Position numbers and translations under genes: made by a program. The notes beneath the pieces are model-generated. The model was not told the DNA's origin and did not search any database. It was given only the letters and a program-made list of their open reading frames with translations. Positions 44,401-53,964 of a stretch of 64,000 bases of DNA are shown here, one piece after another; within the stretch, counting starts at the first letter, position 1, and every line of letters starts with the position of its first letter. Location: positions 62,001-126,000 of the forward strand of contig CAJNDS010000194.1 in the NCBI GenBank assembly GCA_905221605.1, in the 5' to 3' direction. The stretch is from Symbiodinium natans (taxonomy: Eukaryota; Sar; Dinophyceae; Suessiales; Symbiodiniaceae).

Positions 44401-46130
44401 GAAAACAGCCTGCTTCGAAGTGAAAGGAAGGCAATGGTTAAACAAAACGAGGCCCGGTTGGGCTGCCTTTGGTTGCCATGAGCTTTGTTGTCGCAGGGGG
44501 TTCTGCCCCGCACAACCTTTCGCTTTGCCGAGTGTTTCATGAATTTGTGTATGCAGGTGGTGAAGCGACATGTGGTTATTGGTTACAAACCGCTAGCCTT
44601 TCGCCTTTCCGAGTGTTCTTTCATGCACCAAGAAGCTTCTTATGAGTCGAAGGGTTAAAGTAGCCGAAGTCTGACGAAGACAGTTTTGCAAGACTTCGTA
44701 GCCTTGAAACCGCAAGCGGCCCAAGCCAGATGTCACTGCTATTTGAGCCCTAAGAACCTCAACCCAAACTTTTGAGTCTTCGAGCCATGAACCCCAATGC
44801 TCCGAACTTGTGCCCATAATCAGAAAGCAGAGGGGTGGGGGATCATGTCCATGGGGTCGCGGAGCGAGGATTACGAAGCTTGGTCGCCCTTGTCGGACGA
44901 ATCCGCTCACACTTGCCTCCTTGGACAGAAGACGACTTACGTCCGCCGACGCTTGCCTGCCAAAGCCGTGCGCTGAAGGGTTTCCAGGAGTTTCCAGGAG
45001 TTTTCTGTTTCTGTAGCGCTTTGGGTTTCGGAGCTCGGTTTCAGGGACCGGACGCGTTGTTTCCTTGCGCGTCTTGCCAGCAAATTTCCAAGGCAAGCGC
45101 CTTTCGGAATGCTTCAATCGCCGGGAGAGCAAGCTGCCGGTGATCTCAACTCCGTGCCCGTGCACTCGCGACGATTTCGAGTGCAACCTGGGTTTCCAAC
45201 TTGCTTTGGACTCCAAGAGCTGCGTCAAGTCGGAGCTTCCCCTCATTGGAGACATTGGAGAGGTCCAAGGGGAGCCAGCCCAATGCACCTCTGATCGCAC
45301 CACAAAGGGGGGCAGAGAGTCAGGGAGGAGGAGAGAAAGACCCGTCACAGCTACAGATACAAGTAAGATGTAAATCGTGTCAGAAGCTACCAGCAAGGCC
45401 AACTCCTACCTCTGAGGGTGGCGCTGAACAAAACAAGCCTAATCAGAGGATTCCCTCCAGATCATGCCGGCAATATGCATAGCAGTTGTGGCTGCAGCCT
45501 GGGGTCTGTACCCACGACAGGTTTTTGAGACCTCATGACAAGAAACGTGGGGTTTGGGTGTACCCCGGCAGACTTCTTGTGATCACGACAGCACGACAGA
45601 GCAGTCGGAGGAAGCTTCAGCAAGGGTTTAGGGTGTATCGGCTCAAGCCATCTTGGCTCCAACTGGCGGTCTAGCCCCAGTCAGAAACCGGATTCCTTCA
45701 CCGTTTTTCGGTCCATTTGGGCATTCCAGCGATTTCAAGCCCCAAACCAGGCCGGGAATCCGGTTCTTCAAGCCTTAGCTCCAAAAACCGGATTCCCTCA
45801 CCATTTTTCGGGGGTTTCCGAGGCGGCTTATAACAAGCCCAGAAGAAGAAGAAGAAGAAGAAGAAGAAGAAGAAGAAGAAGAAGAAGAAGAAGAAGAAGA
45901 AGAAGAAGAAGAAGAAGAAGAAGAAGAAGAAGAAGAAGAAGAAGAAGAAGAAGAATAATAAGAAGAAGAATAAGAAGAAAAAATAAGAGAAAAGGCTCCC
46001 TGGAGACTCCGACAAAGCTCCTAGAGAATCCGTAGTTGGGGAGTCTGGACATTGGACTGAGGCCAGGTGTCAGAGTCCTATGTAGTGGACATGTATCGAC
46101 GAGTACCTGGTGACCGATGCGGGTGGCCCA
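32829..46130 (+). CDS. VPS10-domain (sortilin-type) sorting receptor, many exons
   Basis: Sortilin-family receptors carry cargo from Golgi to endosome/vacuole through a ten-blade propeller and a Cys-rich 10CC region. Exon 1 (32829-33021) has a signal peptide (LHAMRTLLMLLVVRSAAG), then DAQIVDILWLG. Then: 33178-33245 (GTVYESLEDGRDWEK), from 33375 (FASLDAGENWHEV), about 33860-33969 (FHPTQPSWALLSVWTDEC), from 34443 (VAEHVVQFSWG), 35252-35364 (FVISEQYILVAQVKD), from 35506 (LPTELDEKSYTVLDASE), about 35701 (VVLHVNHGNGLGNIYVSD), about 36090-36210 (FEKVTNLNGIYFAAE), about 37111 (RISFDAGGNW), about 37262 (CALHLHGTPLDHGKC), about 37543 (PFYSYDKAIGIIMGVGNVG), about 37769 (NTYLSRDGGFNWLEV), about 37927 (HIYEFGNHGAVLVMAD), about 38127 (VTNILIEPRAIATKFLAYG), about 38325 (VVQFLDFDALGW), about 45092-45250 (CFNRRES, CPCTRDDFECNLGF) and about 46065 (MYRRVPGDRC). 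The Asp-box and 10CC motifs are diagnostic. The membrane helix and tail are not securely placed; VTRLVLLLLAIAAP at 46398 is a candidate. The gap 38.4-45.0 kb is largely a mobile element. Confidence 0.9.
33970..34442 (+). other. GC-AG intron of the VPS10 gene
   Basis: The exon before ends LLVTE and the next begins DLGNRPLVPVAEHVV, an in-frame, family-consistent join. The intron begins gcccct after the codon gag and ends ttctgcag. It is one of the clearest non-GT introns of this gene, with those at 33022-33177 and 35365-35505. Confidence 0.7.
35417..35462. repeat. (GT)n microsatellite in a VPS10 intron
   Basis: About 20 GT dinucleotides, once interrupted by GA, lie inside the GC-AG intron 35365-35505 between FQQ and AVLPTELDEKSY. 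Confidence 0.92.
35785..35825. repeat. Poly-G/poly-C foldback
   Basis: A run of about 19 G, then AGGA, then about 13 C. The two arms can pair with a 4-base loop. It lies in a VPS10 intron, directly after the exon encoding the HVNHGNGLGN motif. Other C runs near splice sites are at 36030-36050 and 37690-37712. Confidence 0.85.
36656..36856. repeat. (CAGA/CAGAGA)n satellite in a VPS10 intron
   Basis: About 200 bp of cagaca, cagaga and cggaga units ending in a short CG run. It separates a Glu/Ser-rich open segment (about 36485-36620) from the RISFDAGGNW exon. ORFs on both strands through it (Thr-Gln, Val-Ser repeats) are artefacts. Confidence 0.95.
38638..38805. repeat. (GAAGG/AAGGAAG)n microsatellite
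   Basis: About 165 bp of imperfect gaaggaag units just inside the left subterminal repeats of the inverted-repeat element and just before the first unit of the 112-bp array. Confidence 0.92.
39129..40097 (+). CDS. Unidentified ORF (322 codons) in the nested insertion
   Basis: The longest open frame of the insertion, ATG 39129 to TGA 40095. It has hydrophobic stretches (FISYLLLFFMLYDY) and contains the degenerate repeat PLTVARLCG. Another frame over the same DNA reads PLAVVRLYGNQAYG, and the downstream duplication reads PLAIARLYGNLACG, showing that the reading frame was not kept between copies. This argues that the DNA repeats matter more than the protein. No transposase, reverse transcriptase or other family is recognised. 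Confidence 0.2.
   Translation: MKMAICLRPVHSGCPRCTHWPSWIWYGICMAFCYWMFLETPLPPDELVAQTQLAPRLGDTRVTPSSIITAGPLFFILRAVPVPSPATSIGWATEDRPNVLLVEVRVAADSSAAAGANQVRDHLGFMCGRRYWPGIMYAPTLRGGLQGTVFSLPASSRLCSVLGLFISYLLLFFMLYDYSLPLTVARLCGNQAFWDECMATCGCQALRQPGLWAGRRLRPLHCAATVCLYADEFVFAEASSGTALMAHLMVLSLSVATAGRICDDIRCGQFVPVSHLALLGFRGSAHGEFSGNEATCAMRRVTVVPDSPWRSSTVCPMSLDHR
39660..40730. repeat. Diverged tandem duplication within the nested insertion
   Basis: ggccacttgcggttgtcagg (39722) matches ggccacttgcgattgccagg (40189), with a third shorter copy at 39667. Both units continue with ctttacggcaacc, gggactgctctgatgg-like, and end ctccatggaggtcctcaact (40049 and 40625) and gttgagctgaccat (40094 and 40674). Offsets of 467 at the start and 576 at the end show length change between the copies. 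Confidence 0.75.
43345..45080. other. Intron sequence with GGTGGTAGTGAT microsatellite; no exon identified
   Basis: 43604-43700 is a 12-bp repeat ggtggtagtgat, followed by GGT, CGT, CAG and GGA triplet runs to about 43775. Two diverged copies of an 80-bp segment lie at 44208-44287 and 44399-44483 (share gaggcctggctgga/gaggcccggttggg and ctgcctttggttg-like). The VPS10 family would require at least one further exon here for the start of the 10CC region; I could not find it. Confidence 0.5.
45839..45990. repeat. (GAA)n microsatellite
   Basis: About 45 AAG/GAA triplets, nearly perfect, in the VPS10 gene between the 10CC exon and the YRRVPGDRC exon. The minus-strand poly-Phe and poly-Leu ORFs come from it. 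Confidence 0.95.
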
Positions 46131-46134
46131 GTGT

Positions 46135-49100
46135 GCCTTGCGCTTTGCATCTTTTGCTGGTGCTCTCTGATGCAGTAGCTGTCAGTAGCTGCACTTTGCA
46201 AAAGCCCTCTTCCATTCTCCTTTTGCAGCCTCACCGGGCCGAAGCATCCGAGGTCTCGGAGGATGGGCGCCGCCACAGTTCGAGATGAAGTGTAAGGACT
46301 GTAAGGCACTGTAAGGAACGGAAGCTGCGTGCTGGGTACCTTTGATCAGCTTTCTGCTTGGGAGGACCGCCAGAGCGCTGGCAGCTGGTCTGTAACGCGG
46401 CTGGTGTTGCTCCTCCTGGCCATTGCGGCCCCTCGACCTCAAAAATGCCCTCAAATGAGTATCCTCAATGAATCTCCCGAAGCCTTCCCCAGTACCGAAT
46501 TGAGCTCAGGGCCTGGTCTTCGTGGCAAGGTCCGAGCGATTCCAAGACTGGCCACTCCTCATGCACAACCATTCGTTGCACATGTGCATCTTGCTGCATA
46601 TCGCTCTGCATATCCCTCTGCATATCGCTCTGCATATCGCTCTGCATATCGCTCTGCGTATCGCTCTGCATGTCGCTCTGCATATCGCTCTGCATGTTGC
46701 TCTGCATGTTGTTCTGTTCTGCATCTTGCTCTGCATGTTGCTGTGCTCATGGATCTCATGGTTCCACGGCATTCCCATCCTTCGCATTCCTCTGCGAACT
46801 TGAGGTGGGAGGCCTTGGCGAACAGAGCCCGAAACATCGATTTCAAGCCCGTCGGCAACACTGCCGCTCGAAGAGCAACGAGGGGGGTCAGGGTGACTTG
46901 ACTAGGATCCGATAGGATGGAGCACATGGAGCTGATCTGTGGACAGGAGTTGCCTGGCATCCCCCGCTACCGCGCGCCGTCCGTTGCGCGATTCTGAGCT
47001 CACGGAGAACGGCCCTGACCCTCTGTGCCCTGGACTTGCGCATTTCCCGGATGGCGCACGGCGAAGTAGCTGCACCTGCGCTCCATCTGCGAGCTCCGGA
47101 GCGTTCGAAGTGCGGCTCTCCATGCCCGATGGGCCCGAACAGCAGACAGTCACGTGGAGCGCTCGGCGCCAAAAAGGAGCTGCTCCGGCTATTGCTGCAA
47201 ACTGCTACTCAGAGAGATGGGAGCTGTGTGCCAAGAGATGACAAGGTGTGCGAGTCCACGACCTCATGAGCTCGGGGGAGCGCGACACCTTCTGCACCGA
47301 GGCGCAGCGTCTCCAAAAGCCTTCTCCAAACGCCTCTCCAAGTTCATGTCTGTTCTCTGATTCTACCTTCTCCGATTTTCGAGGTGCTGGTGCAGATGTC
47401 CGACATGGAGGCCTGCAGCTTTCGCAACAGCGGGCTGAGCAGCGGCGCCGGCAAGGAGGCCCGGGCTCATGGGGTCTCCCCCTTCGTTCTTTGAGGAAGC
47501 CTATTCACTATTCCTGCAGCCTCCGAAAAGTGAATACTAAAGAATGTGATATTTGCACGTGCGGGTTTGCCAGGGTCCTGTGCAACTGCAAGGCATGCCC
47601 CAGAAGCTGTTCCAACTTTTGGAGTATCGTTCCCCACAGAGTGCGCGTAAAGGAGGGCCAGGATGGCCACGCGCAGAGCAGCGCGGCTAGCAGGTGCTTT
47701 GGGGATTGTGCGAATGCCGCAGGTGACGATTGCTGGCCGCGGGCTCCGGGACTTTGCCAAAGCAGCAGATGCCGGAGCCTGTTGTGGGGACCGGATCTAT
47801 GATTGACATACATGCAAAGGCGATGTTTCCTGTTTCTTGATGGCGTTAAGGTGATCTCCAAAGACCTCGGGCACATGGGCTTGCTGGATGGGTGCTTTCG
47901 CCTAGAGCATTCTCGGGACTCCGCGAGACTTGCTGGGGTATAGGCGGCATTATAGGGCGCAGTGTATCAGAGTGTAGCGGGCATCGTGAGTCTTCGTTGG
48001 GGCCTCTTGGGCAGCGCTTGTCAGGTCCGCCCTCCTCGAGCTTCGCTTCGGTGACCAAGGGGGATCCGTTCTGCACAGGGCCCAGAACGCTTCATGAACA
48101 TTTTGGAGTGGAAGCAATGGTTGCAATAGTTGCCGCAATTTTTGCAGATCTTTGCAATGGGCAGCCGACTCGAGCCGACTGCAGAACCAGGTGCACTCGC
48201 ACCGAAACATGCAGGTGCTGCATGGCTGCTGGCTGCGATGACACCGCCCGGCCGTTGCAGGCAGCACCCGGGAGCAACAATCCGCCATAGCAGTTTCTTT
48301 CTTATCATCGGTATGCAGATGCCCCATATTGCCCCTTCAGTTGCCCTCGTGCACCTGGCAAACCCTCGCTCTTGCAAGTGGGTTAAGCGCTCACGTTTAG
48401 TCTTGTGCTTCGGGTGCTTCAAGTTAAAATTTACGCAGGCGTGTAGGGACGTACTTTCCTTTGCCTGTCTTTTGCCTCTTGGGCTCTTGGACGGCTTCGT
48501 TTCATTGCTTTCAACAGCTTGCTTTGAGTCGTGACGTCTCGTGTGATTGCCTTCTGTGCGGACGTGCAGACCGTATGCACATTCGGGAAGTCGCTTCGAG
48601 ACCATGCGTATGGCTCGACAATATGCTCGACTTCGCGCGGCGTGTCCTGATTTCAAGCATAACACTACTCGTACCTGTTGTAGCTGCACCTGGCGGAGTT
48701 CAAAATCGCGCTTCTACAAGTCTTGTGGGCATGGGGATCATGCTCCCACTTGCAATCTGACGTCGTGGTCCTAGACTGTCTGGGGTCCGGGCAGGCATAG
48801 TTTGTTTGCAGCATTCCCCCTGCACCGACCCCCCAAACGAAGCCGGCGCAGGACTTCTCCGCCGTCTTTATGGTCTCCACTCGGGAGTCCACCGAACCGG
48901 GAGGCCCCGTGCTCTCCCCAACACGACACACTTAGAGAGCACCGAAAGAGAGAGCACGGACTGAAAGAGTGCGGAGGAGCTGCCGCCCCGGGCGTGGCCT
49001 CGACAGCGTCCGCCGCCGCGTCCGCCGCAACCGACCCGCCCGCCGCGGCGACAGCGCCTTCTTCGGCACGCCGCCCGCAGCGTCAGGACGCGAAGCGATG

Positions 49101-50020
49101 CTGTGCCCTGATGAGCTGCCATACTGCACTGTACTCGCGTGCAGCCTATTTTTCAGTGAGCTCAAATGTGGGTTCCTTGTGAAGCCTTGCAAGGGCCCCA
49201 AGCGTCGTGCCCTGGAAGCGGCCTCCTCCGACGACTTCGGCGCCTTTCCGGAGCCGAGCCCTGGCAAATCGCCACACAGGTATTTAGTGTGGGGCTCTTC
49301 AGGAGTGCCGCGTTGTGACTTCTGTCGCTCCGTCTGAGGCAGTCACGTTTGGTGTCATGTAATTTGTCGTCCGAGGAACAGCCAGGCGCCGCGGTCGGAG
49401 GCCAGGCTGAATGTGCGCAAAGGCCGCAAAGGCGGCGGCGCTTCAGCAGCTCAAAGCCCTGCGATTCTGATCGGGATTCAAGGCGACCACTCGTCTGCCA
49501 CCTACGCAGCAGCTCGCCTCACCGACGCAGGAGCGTCACCAAGTAGGGCACTGTGAGACAGCACTTTGACGCTTTGAAGCTCTTGGCTTGTGGCTTCTGC
49601 GGGAGGCAACGCCCAGCGAGTCTGTGAGGTGCACCGTATCTTTGTGGGGGGAGGGGGGAGGAAGCCTTTGTGGCCCCCCATTTTACGTGTTGCGAGTTGG
49701 GAAGTCGGGAAGGGGTGGGATGGTCAGGGGGGCTGCCCGACCTCTGCTGCAGCTCTTCACGCGGGGTCCCAGGATCGTTTACCATATTCTACCTTCTACA
49801 CATTCTACCCGAAACATTCTCCCAGAAAGACCTGTTTCGGCTCAGGCCTCAAGAGAAGAGCGAGCTGCTTGCCTCGCAGGCCCAATTGATGCCTCCTCCC
49901 GAGATCCTCAGAGTGTGAGAGTGCAAGTGGTGAGGCATGGCATGCCCCCAAGCCGCCGTCAAAGCCAGAGGTGTCTGTGGCTCGGGGGGTGCATCGCAAA
50001 GCAAGCGGCAGATTGCACTT
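46135..50020 (+). other. Stretch of mostly unassigned sequence; possible exons near 47.4-47.8 kb
   Basis: Protein-like open segments are 47385-47500 (FEVLVQMSDMEACSFRNSGL) and 47660-47806 (GIVRMPQVTIAGRGLRDFAK, stopping at 47804). Another is 47105-47160 (FEVRLSMPDGPEQQTVTW). I recognise no family and cannot say whether they are the VPS10 tail or a new gene. 48930-49100 encodes only Ala/Arg-rich frames. The remainder shows nothing I can support. Confidence 0.3.
46594..46742. repeat. 12-bp minisatellite (GCATATCGCTCT)n
   Basis: About eleven imperfect units. They are in frame with a long ORF (46329-46901), which reads as Ala-Tyr-Arg-Ser repeats, but other frames are open too. I do not treat the repeat as coding. 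Confidence 0.88.
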
Positions 50021-50429
50021 ATGGTCACTTCAGAGTCACTTCTCTAAGCTATGGTCCCTTCTTGGGTCCCAGGATCATCCGTGACCACCAAAATTGGTTC
50101 ATCCGTGACCCCCGATTAGGTCCATCAAAGCTTGACCACCCCTCTCGGACTTTTGACTACCACGGGAGGAGGGTCATCCGCGACCACGGGGCTTGAAATT
50201 TTAGATACCTCTCGGCGTTTTTGGCCTAAAGCAGGTCCAAAACGGGCCGAAAAAAAACGGATCGATTACCCGTGACCACCGGACAGCAAAAGTCACACGC
50301 GTCCTGGGAAAAATGCACATCCCGTCCTGGCTTGAGTTCTGTCTCGCAAAGCAGTTTTCGCCCATCCCTGCAGCGTTTTGGAGTAACATATACTGATACC
50401 ATTTCGAGCGTGCGCGAGTGGTGAAACAT

Positions 50430-52225
50430 GTGGAGTTCCACGTTATTTGCGGTGTTGCGATACGGGATAAGTCTTCTTGCTCGATGGCCTTCGGCGTGTG
50501 CTGGCTCTTCATGTACGCGAAATCGTCGTGATTTGCGGCGTTTTTAGCGCTTTGGCACATTGGATGAGATTATGTAGTTTTTCCCTCGAGCATGCAAAAA
50601 TGTGTATCTTTATGTGTCTTTTAGCTAAATGCACATCCCGTGCTGGTTGGATACATCCCGTACTGGCCGGACTCCTGTCTCCCAAAGCAGATTTCGCACA
50701 CCCGTAGAGCGTTTTGGCTTAACGGACCTGCCTGAGCAGTGAAACATGTGGAGTTCCACGTTATTTGCGGTGTTTGCGACACGGAATAAGTCGTTAATTC
50801 TTGTTTTAGACCCTTCAGCGTGTGTTGGTTTCTTCAGATACGCGAAATTCTCGTGATTTGCGTTGTTTTTGGTGCTCTGGTTGGCACATCCGATGAGAGC
50901 ACTTAGTTTTTTCCCTAGAACATGCATGTATATTTTTATGGATACATGCACATCCGGTGCTGGTGTGATTCCCGCCTTGCGAAGCTGTTTCTGCATAGCC
51001 CTATAGCGATTCCGCTTAGTTTACTCAACCTGGTCTGAGTCCTGAGTGGTGAAAAGGGTGAAAAGTGGGGAGTTCCATGTAATTTGCAGCGTTTTGCGAC
51101 ACGGGATGTGTTGTATTTCCATCTCTTCCGTATCTTCCGTGCAATGTGGAGTCGGTGAAAAGTGTGGAGTTCCATGCAACTAGCGGCGTTTTGCGACACG
51201 GGATGTGTTATATTTCCATCTCTGGCGTGCAATGCGGAGTCTCATGTTTGTATTACTTTCGGCGCGATGGGACCGTTCTGCAATTTGTATGAATTGCATG
51301 CAAAATCTATTGTTTTTTTAAAGGAAATCGATGATTTGGAGCGTGTCAGATGGTTTTGGGTTTGATTGCATTGACATGTAATAGAAATGTGATCTATTCT
51401 TTGAGAGGTCCTCGTGGGTCCCCGTGGGTCCCCGTTGCGCGTTTTGAGAGGTCCCCGTTGCGCGTTTTGAGAGGTCCCCGTTGTGCGTCTTGAGAAGTCC
51501 CTGTTGCGCGTTGCGCGTTTTGAGAGGTCCCCTTGGCGTACGGCGTAGAGCATGCAAAATATGCAGTTTCATGAATGTCAATGTACCCACAACGGTTTAG
51601 GGTTCAGGGTTCAGGGTTCAGGGTTAGGATGTAGGATTTAGGACAGCTAAAAAAGACGTCCCGGGTGTGGAGTTCCACACCAGTTGCGGCGTTTTCAGCT
51701 CTCTCCCACATCCTATCGTACCCTTCTTGCTCTTGTCCAACAACATGCAAAATGTGGAGTTCCACGACATCTTCGGGGTTTTCGGTGTTTTCAACGCTTC
51801 AGCGCAGTAATACACAGCTAAAAAAGCTGTCCCAGGTGTGCATGGAGTTCCACACCAGTTGTGGCGTTTCATGTCTCCCCACACCGGTTTAGTGTTTGGG
51901 GTTTAGGGTTTAGGATTTCGGGTTTAGAGTTTAGGGCTTAGGACAGCCAAAAAAGACGTCCCAAGTGTGGAGTTCCACACCAGCTGCGGTGTTTTCATGT
52001 CTTCCCCACATCCACTAAGACACTTCTTGCTCCCAAGAACATGCAAAATGTGGAGTTCCACGTCATTTTCGGGGTTTTGAGCCGCCGACATACACTGAGA
52101 GATTAAAGAGACGTCCAACAACGTCCAACATGTGGAGTTCCACGTCATTTTCGGTGTTTTTGGTGTTTGGAACGCTTCCGAACGAGTACCAACTTTGGAG
52201 TTCCACACGAATTGCGGCGTTTTGG
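50430..52225. repeat. Dispersed array of the near-palindrome GTGGAGTTCCAC
   Basis: Exact copies start at 50430, 50748, 51667, 51754, 51967, 52050 and 52132, with one-to-two-base variants near 51067, 51163, 51842 and 52195. Each is followed by a conserved tail of two kinds: acaccagttgcggcgtttt or acgtcattttcggggtttt. From 51650 the two kinds alternate with roughly 63-125-bp spacing. One kind is preceded by an A run and gacgtccc. Short frames cross it without meaning. Confidence 0.85.
51412..51540. repeat. 23-bp tandem repeat (gttgcgcgttttgagaggtcccc-type)
   Basis: Four to five imperfect units of gttgcgcgttttgagaggtc plus cccc, with a partial duplication of gttgcgc in the last. It lies inside the inverted-repeat-bounded element. 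Confidence 0.85.
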
Positions 52226-52473
52226 GACGACGACACCCCTCCTTGGTCACGGATGACCCAAAAAATTACCCGCGCACCCGCCCCCTGGTGGGCAGGTGAA
52301 AGTGCAGAAACACCGGCCCTGCCGATGTTTCAGAAATGTGCGTGGTCACGGATGATCCCGGCGTGGGTCGCGGATGAACCAATTTGGGTGGGTGCAATTG
52401 ACCCCCCGACCCCATTCTTGGGGTTACTATTGTAAGGGTACCCAGAGGGACCATAATTTTGAGAGCTGACCAT

Positions 52474-53340
52474 CTGTGGCATATTGGGCTTCTAGATTAC
52501 AATGGATTGCATGTCTGGGGCAGTTTAGGTCAGCGACCTGCCCGTCCACACCAGCACTGGCACCTAGGGGAGGGGATCAGGGTTGAGGTGAGGGGTTTCG
52601 GGGCTTCGGGGGTTCGGGGCTTCAGTGTTTCTTCTACATGTTCTTAAAGGCCCTCTACACTATTTTTGAACTTAAGCCCTCAAGCCTACATTGCTGAGAT
52701 GGATGCTCTCATGGTTCCTAGGACCCACCTAGCAGCGTGGGCAAGGTACCGCAGGTGGGCGTTGATGGACGCATGATTGCGCAGGATTTGGGAGTTAGGG
52801 TTGGTGTCTCTCAGGCTGCTTCACCTGTGTATCACTAGTGTGTCACTCTGAGTGACAGTGAGTCTCACTCAGAAGCTGGCTGCAGCATTGTATCCATGGC
52901 GAAGTACTAACTTGAGGTAAGCTGAAGAGATCACTTTGCGAGCTTGCGGAATTACTGAAGGGGAAGCCCACGACATCCTTAACAGCAGGAACCGTTCTTT
53001 GCTAGTTTGTCGGACAGAAGTAGCGCATTTTCACATCGAGTCGGGCGCTAGGTGGCACGCAGTGTAATATGTGGCATCAGACTTATACAGTGTACACAGC
53101 TCGCGCCCCTTTTGTTCTGCAGGCCTTTGCAAAGCTCTTTGCAAAAGGGCCAAACGCGAGCCACCAGGTGCAGGGTGCTCAGCGAAGGCAAGGCTTAAGG
53201 CCAAGTTGGGACAGTCTCAGAGCTATGAAGCAAACCTAAATTGGATGACGTGAACGTGCCGCGGTGGTGGTCAAACGTACAGGGGATTGCAGATGCGGAT
53301 CAGATTTTTGTTGTTTGCCCAGAAACTAAAACTTAGTTCC
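52474..53340. other. Stretch with nothing recognisable
   Basis: About 870 bp with only short unrelated ORFs. A TGAGTCTCACTC-like stretch at 52830-52870 is mildly repetitive. Confidence 0.5.
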
Positions 53341-53354
53341 TGGAAGAAGGAATA

Positions 53355-53831
53355 TTGACAGCCACCCAAATAGTTGCTTCTCAACATTCAGATGGTGTGA
53401 GTCTCGTTTGTCCAAGGCCAAACTCACCTCGGTGGCCAGGCCAGTTCTTTGCGGGTCGTAGATCAGAAGATGATGCTTCTCAAGCTCGGGGCGAAGTGAC
53501 AGATCTTGGCTGCTACATGATTCGGGAAATCGTGTCCGGAAAAGGGCGATTCAGAGAGAGCGTCCCGAGCGGCACAGCTCCGATTGCCTTTTCGGAAGGT
53601 GGTGTGCTGCCACAGCCGAGAGCTCAGGAAGCGTCAACCGAAGCGTGTAGCAGTGTAGCCATACAAAGCGACGGGAAGCGCTTCTCAGCCGCCAAGGCCA
53701 TCGGCGCCAAAGATGCAGCCGACCCTGGCATGGGGCTCACGACATCTGTACAACCAGAACCACAATTTTACAATGTTCTCGTGCTTTTGCGCCGTTGTGG
53801 CCGTGTGCAATTGAAAGTGGAAACATCTTGA
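53355..53831 (+). CDS. Unidentified ORF (158 codons)
   Basis: ATG 53355 to TGA 53829, the longest frame in its area, with mixed composition and no family resemblance. It may be an upstream exon of the zinc-finger gene that follows on the same strand, or chance. No domain visible. Confidence 0.2.
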   Translation: MTATQIVASQHSDGVSLVCPRPNSPRWPGQFFAGRRSEDDASQARGEVTDLGCYMIREIVSGKGRFRESVPSGTAPIAFSEGGVLPQPRAQEASTEACSSVAIQSDGKRFSAAKAIGAKDAADPGMGLTTSVQPEPQFYNVLVLLRRCGRVQLKVETS

Positions 53832-53964
53832 GCTGCGCAAGCAAAGCAAATAAAGTGGAAACATCTCGCAGGCATCCGACCTGGAAGCCGTGGGCCAAGA
53901 AGATCCAAAGAATATTTTGTCTCGTAACTTGGTAGCGACTTCGCGTCTTAGGCACGAGCTGAAG

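Larger units (their letters stand above)
50021..52473. mobile_element. 2.45-kb inverted-repeat-bounded element carrying a motif array
   Basis: Left end: atggtcac at 50021 and ctatggtcccttcttgggt at 50050, then ggatcatccgtgacca and aattggttcatccgtgaccc (50072-50112). The right end is the reverse complement: cacggatgatcccg, gcggatgaaccaattt (52347-52395), ...gggtacccagagggaccata, ctgaccat (to 52473). The order and partial spacing of these blocks are mirrored, so the arms are terminal inverted repeats of about 100 bp at moderate identity. No clear target duplication is visible. The centre holds the GTGGAGTTCCAC array and no coding sequence, suggesting a non-autonomous element. Confidence 0.55.

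Noticed and set aside
45698-46052. Poly-Phe/poly-Leu ORFs suggestive of membrane proteins
   Set aside because: Antisense translations of the (GAA)n microsatellite.
46465-46960. Repetitive ORFs (Ala-Tyr-Arg-Ser, Met-Gln-Ser-Asp) on both strands
   Set aside because: A 12-bp minisatellite is a multiple of three and so keeps frames open without being coding.
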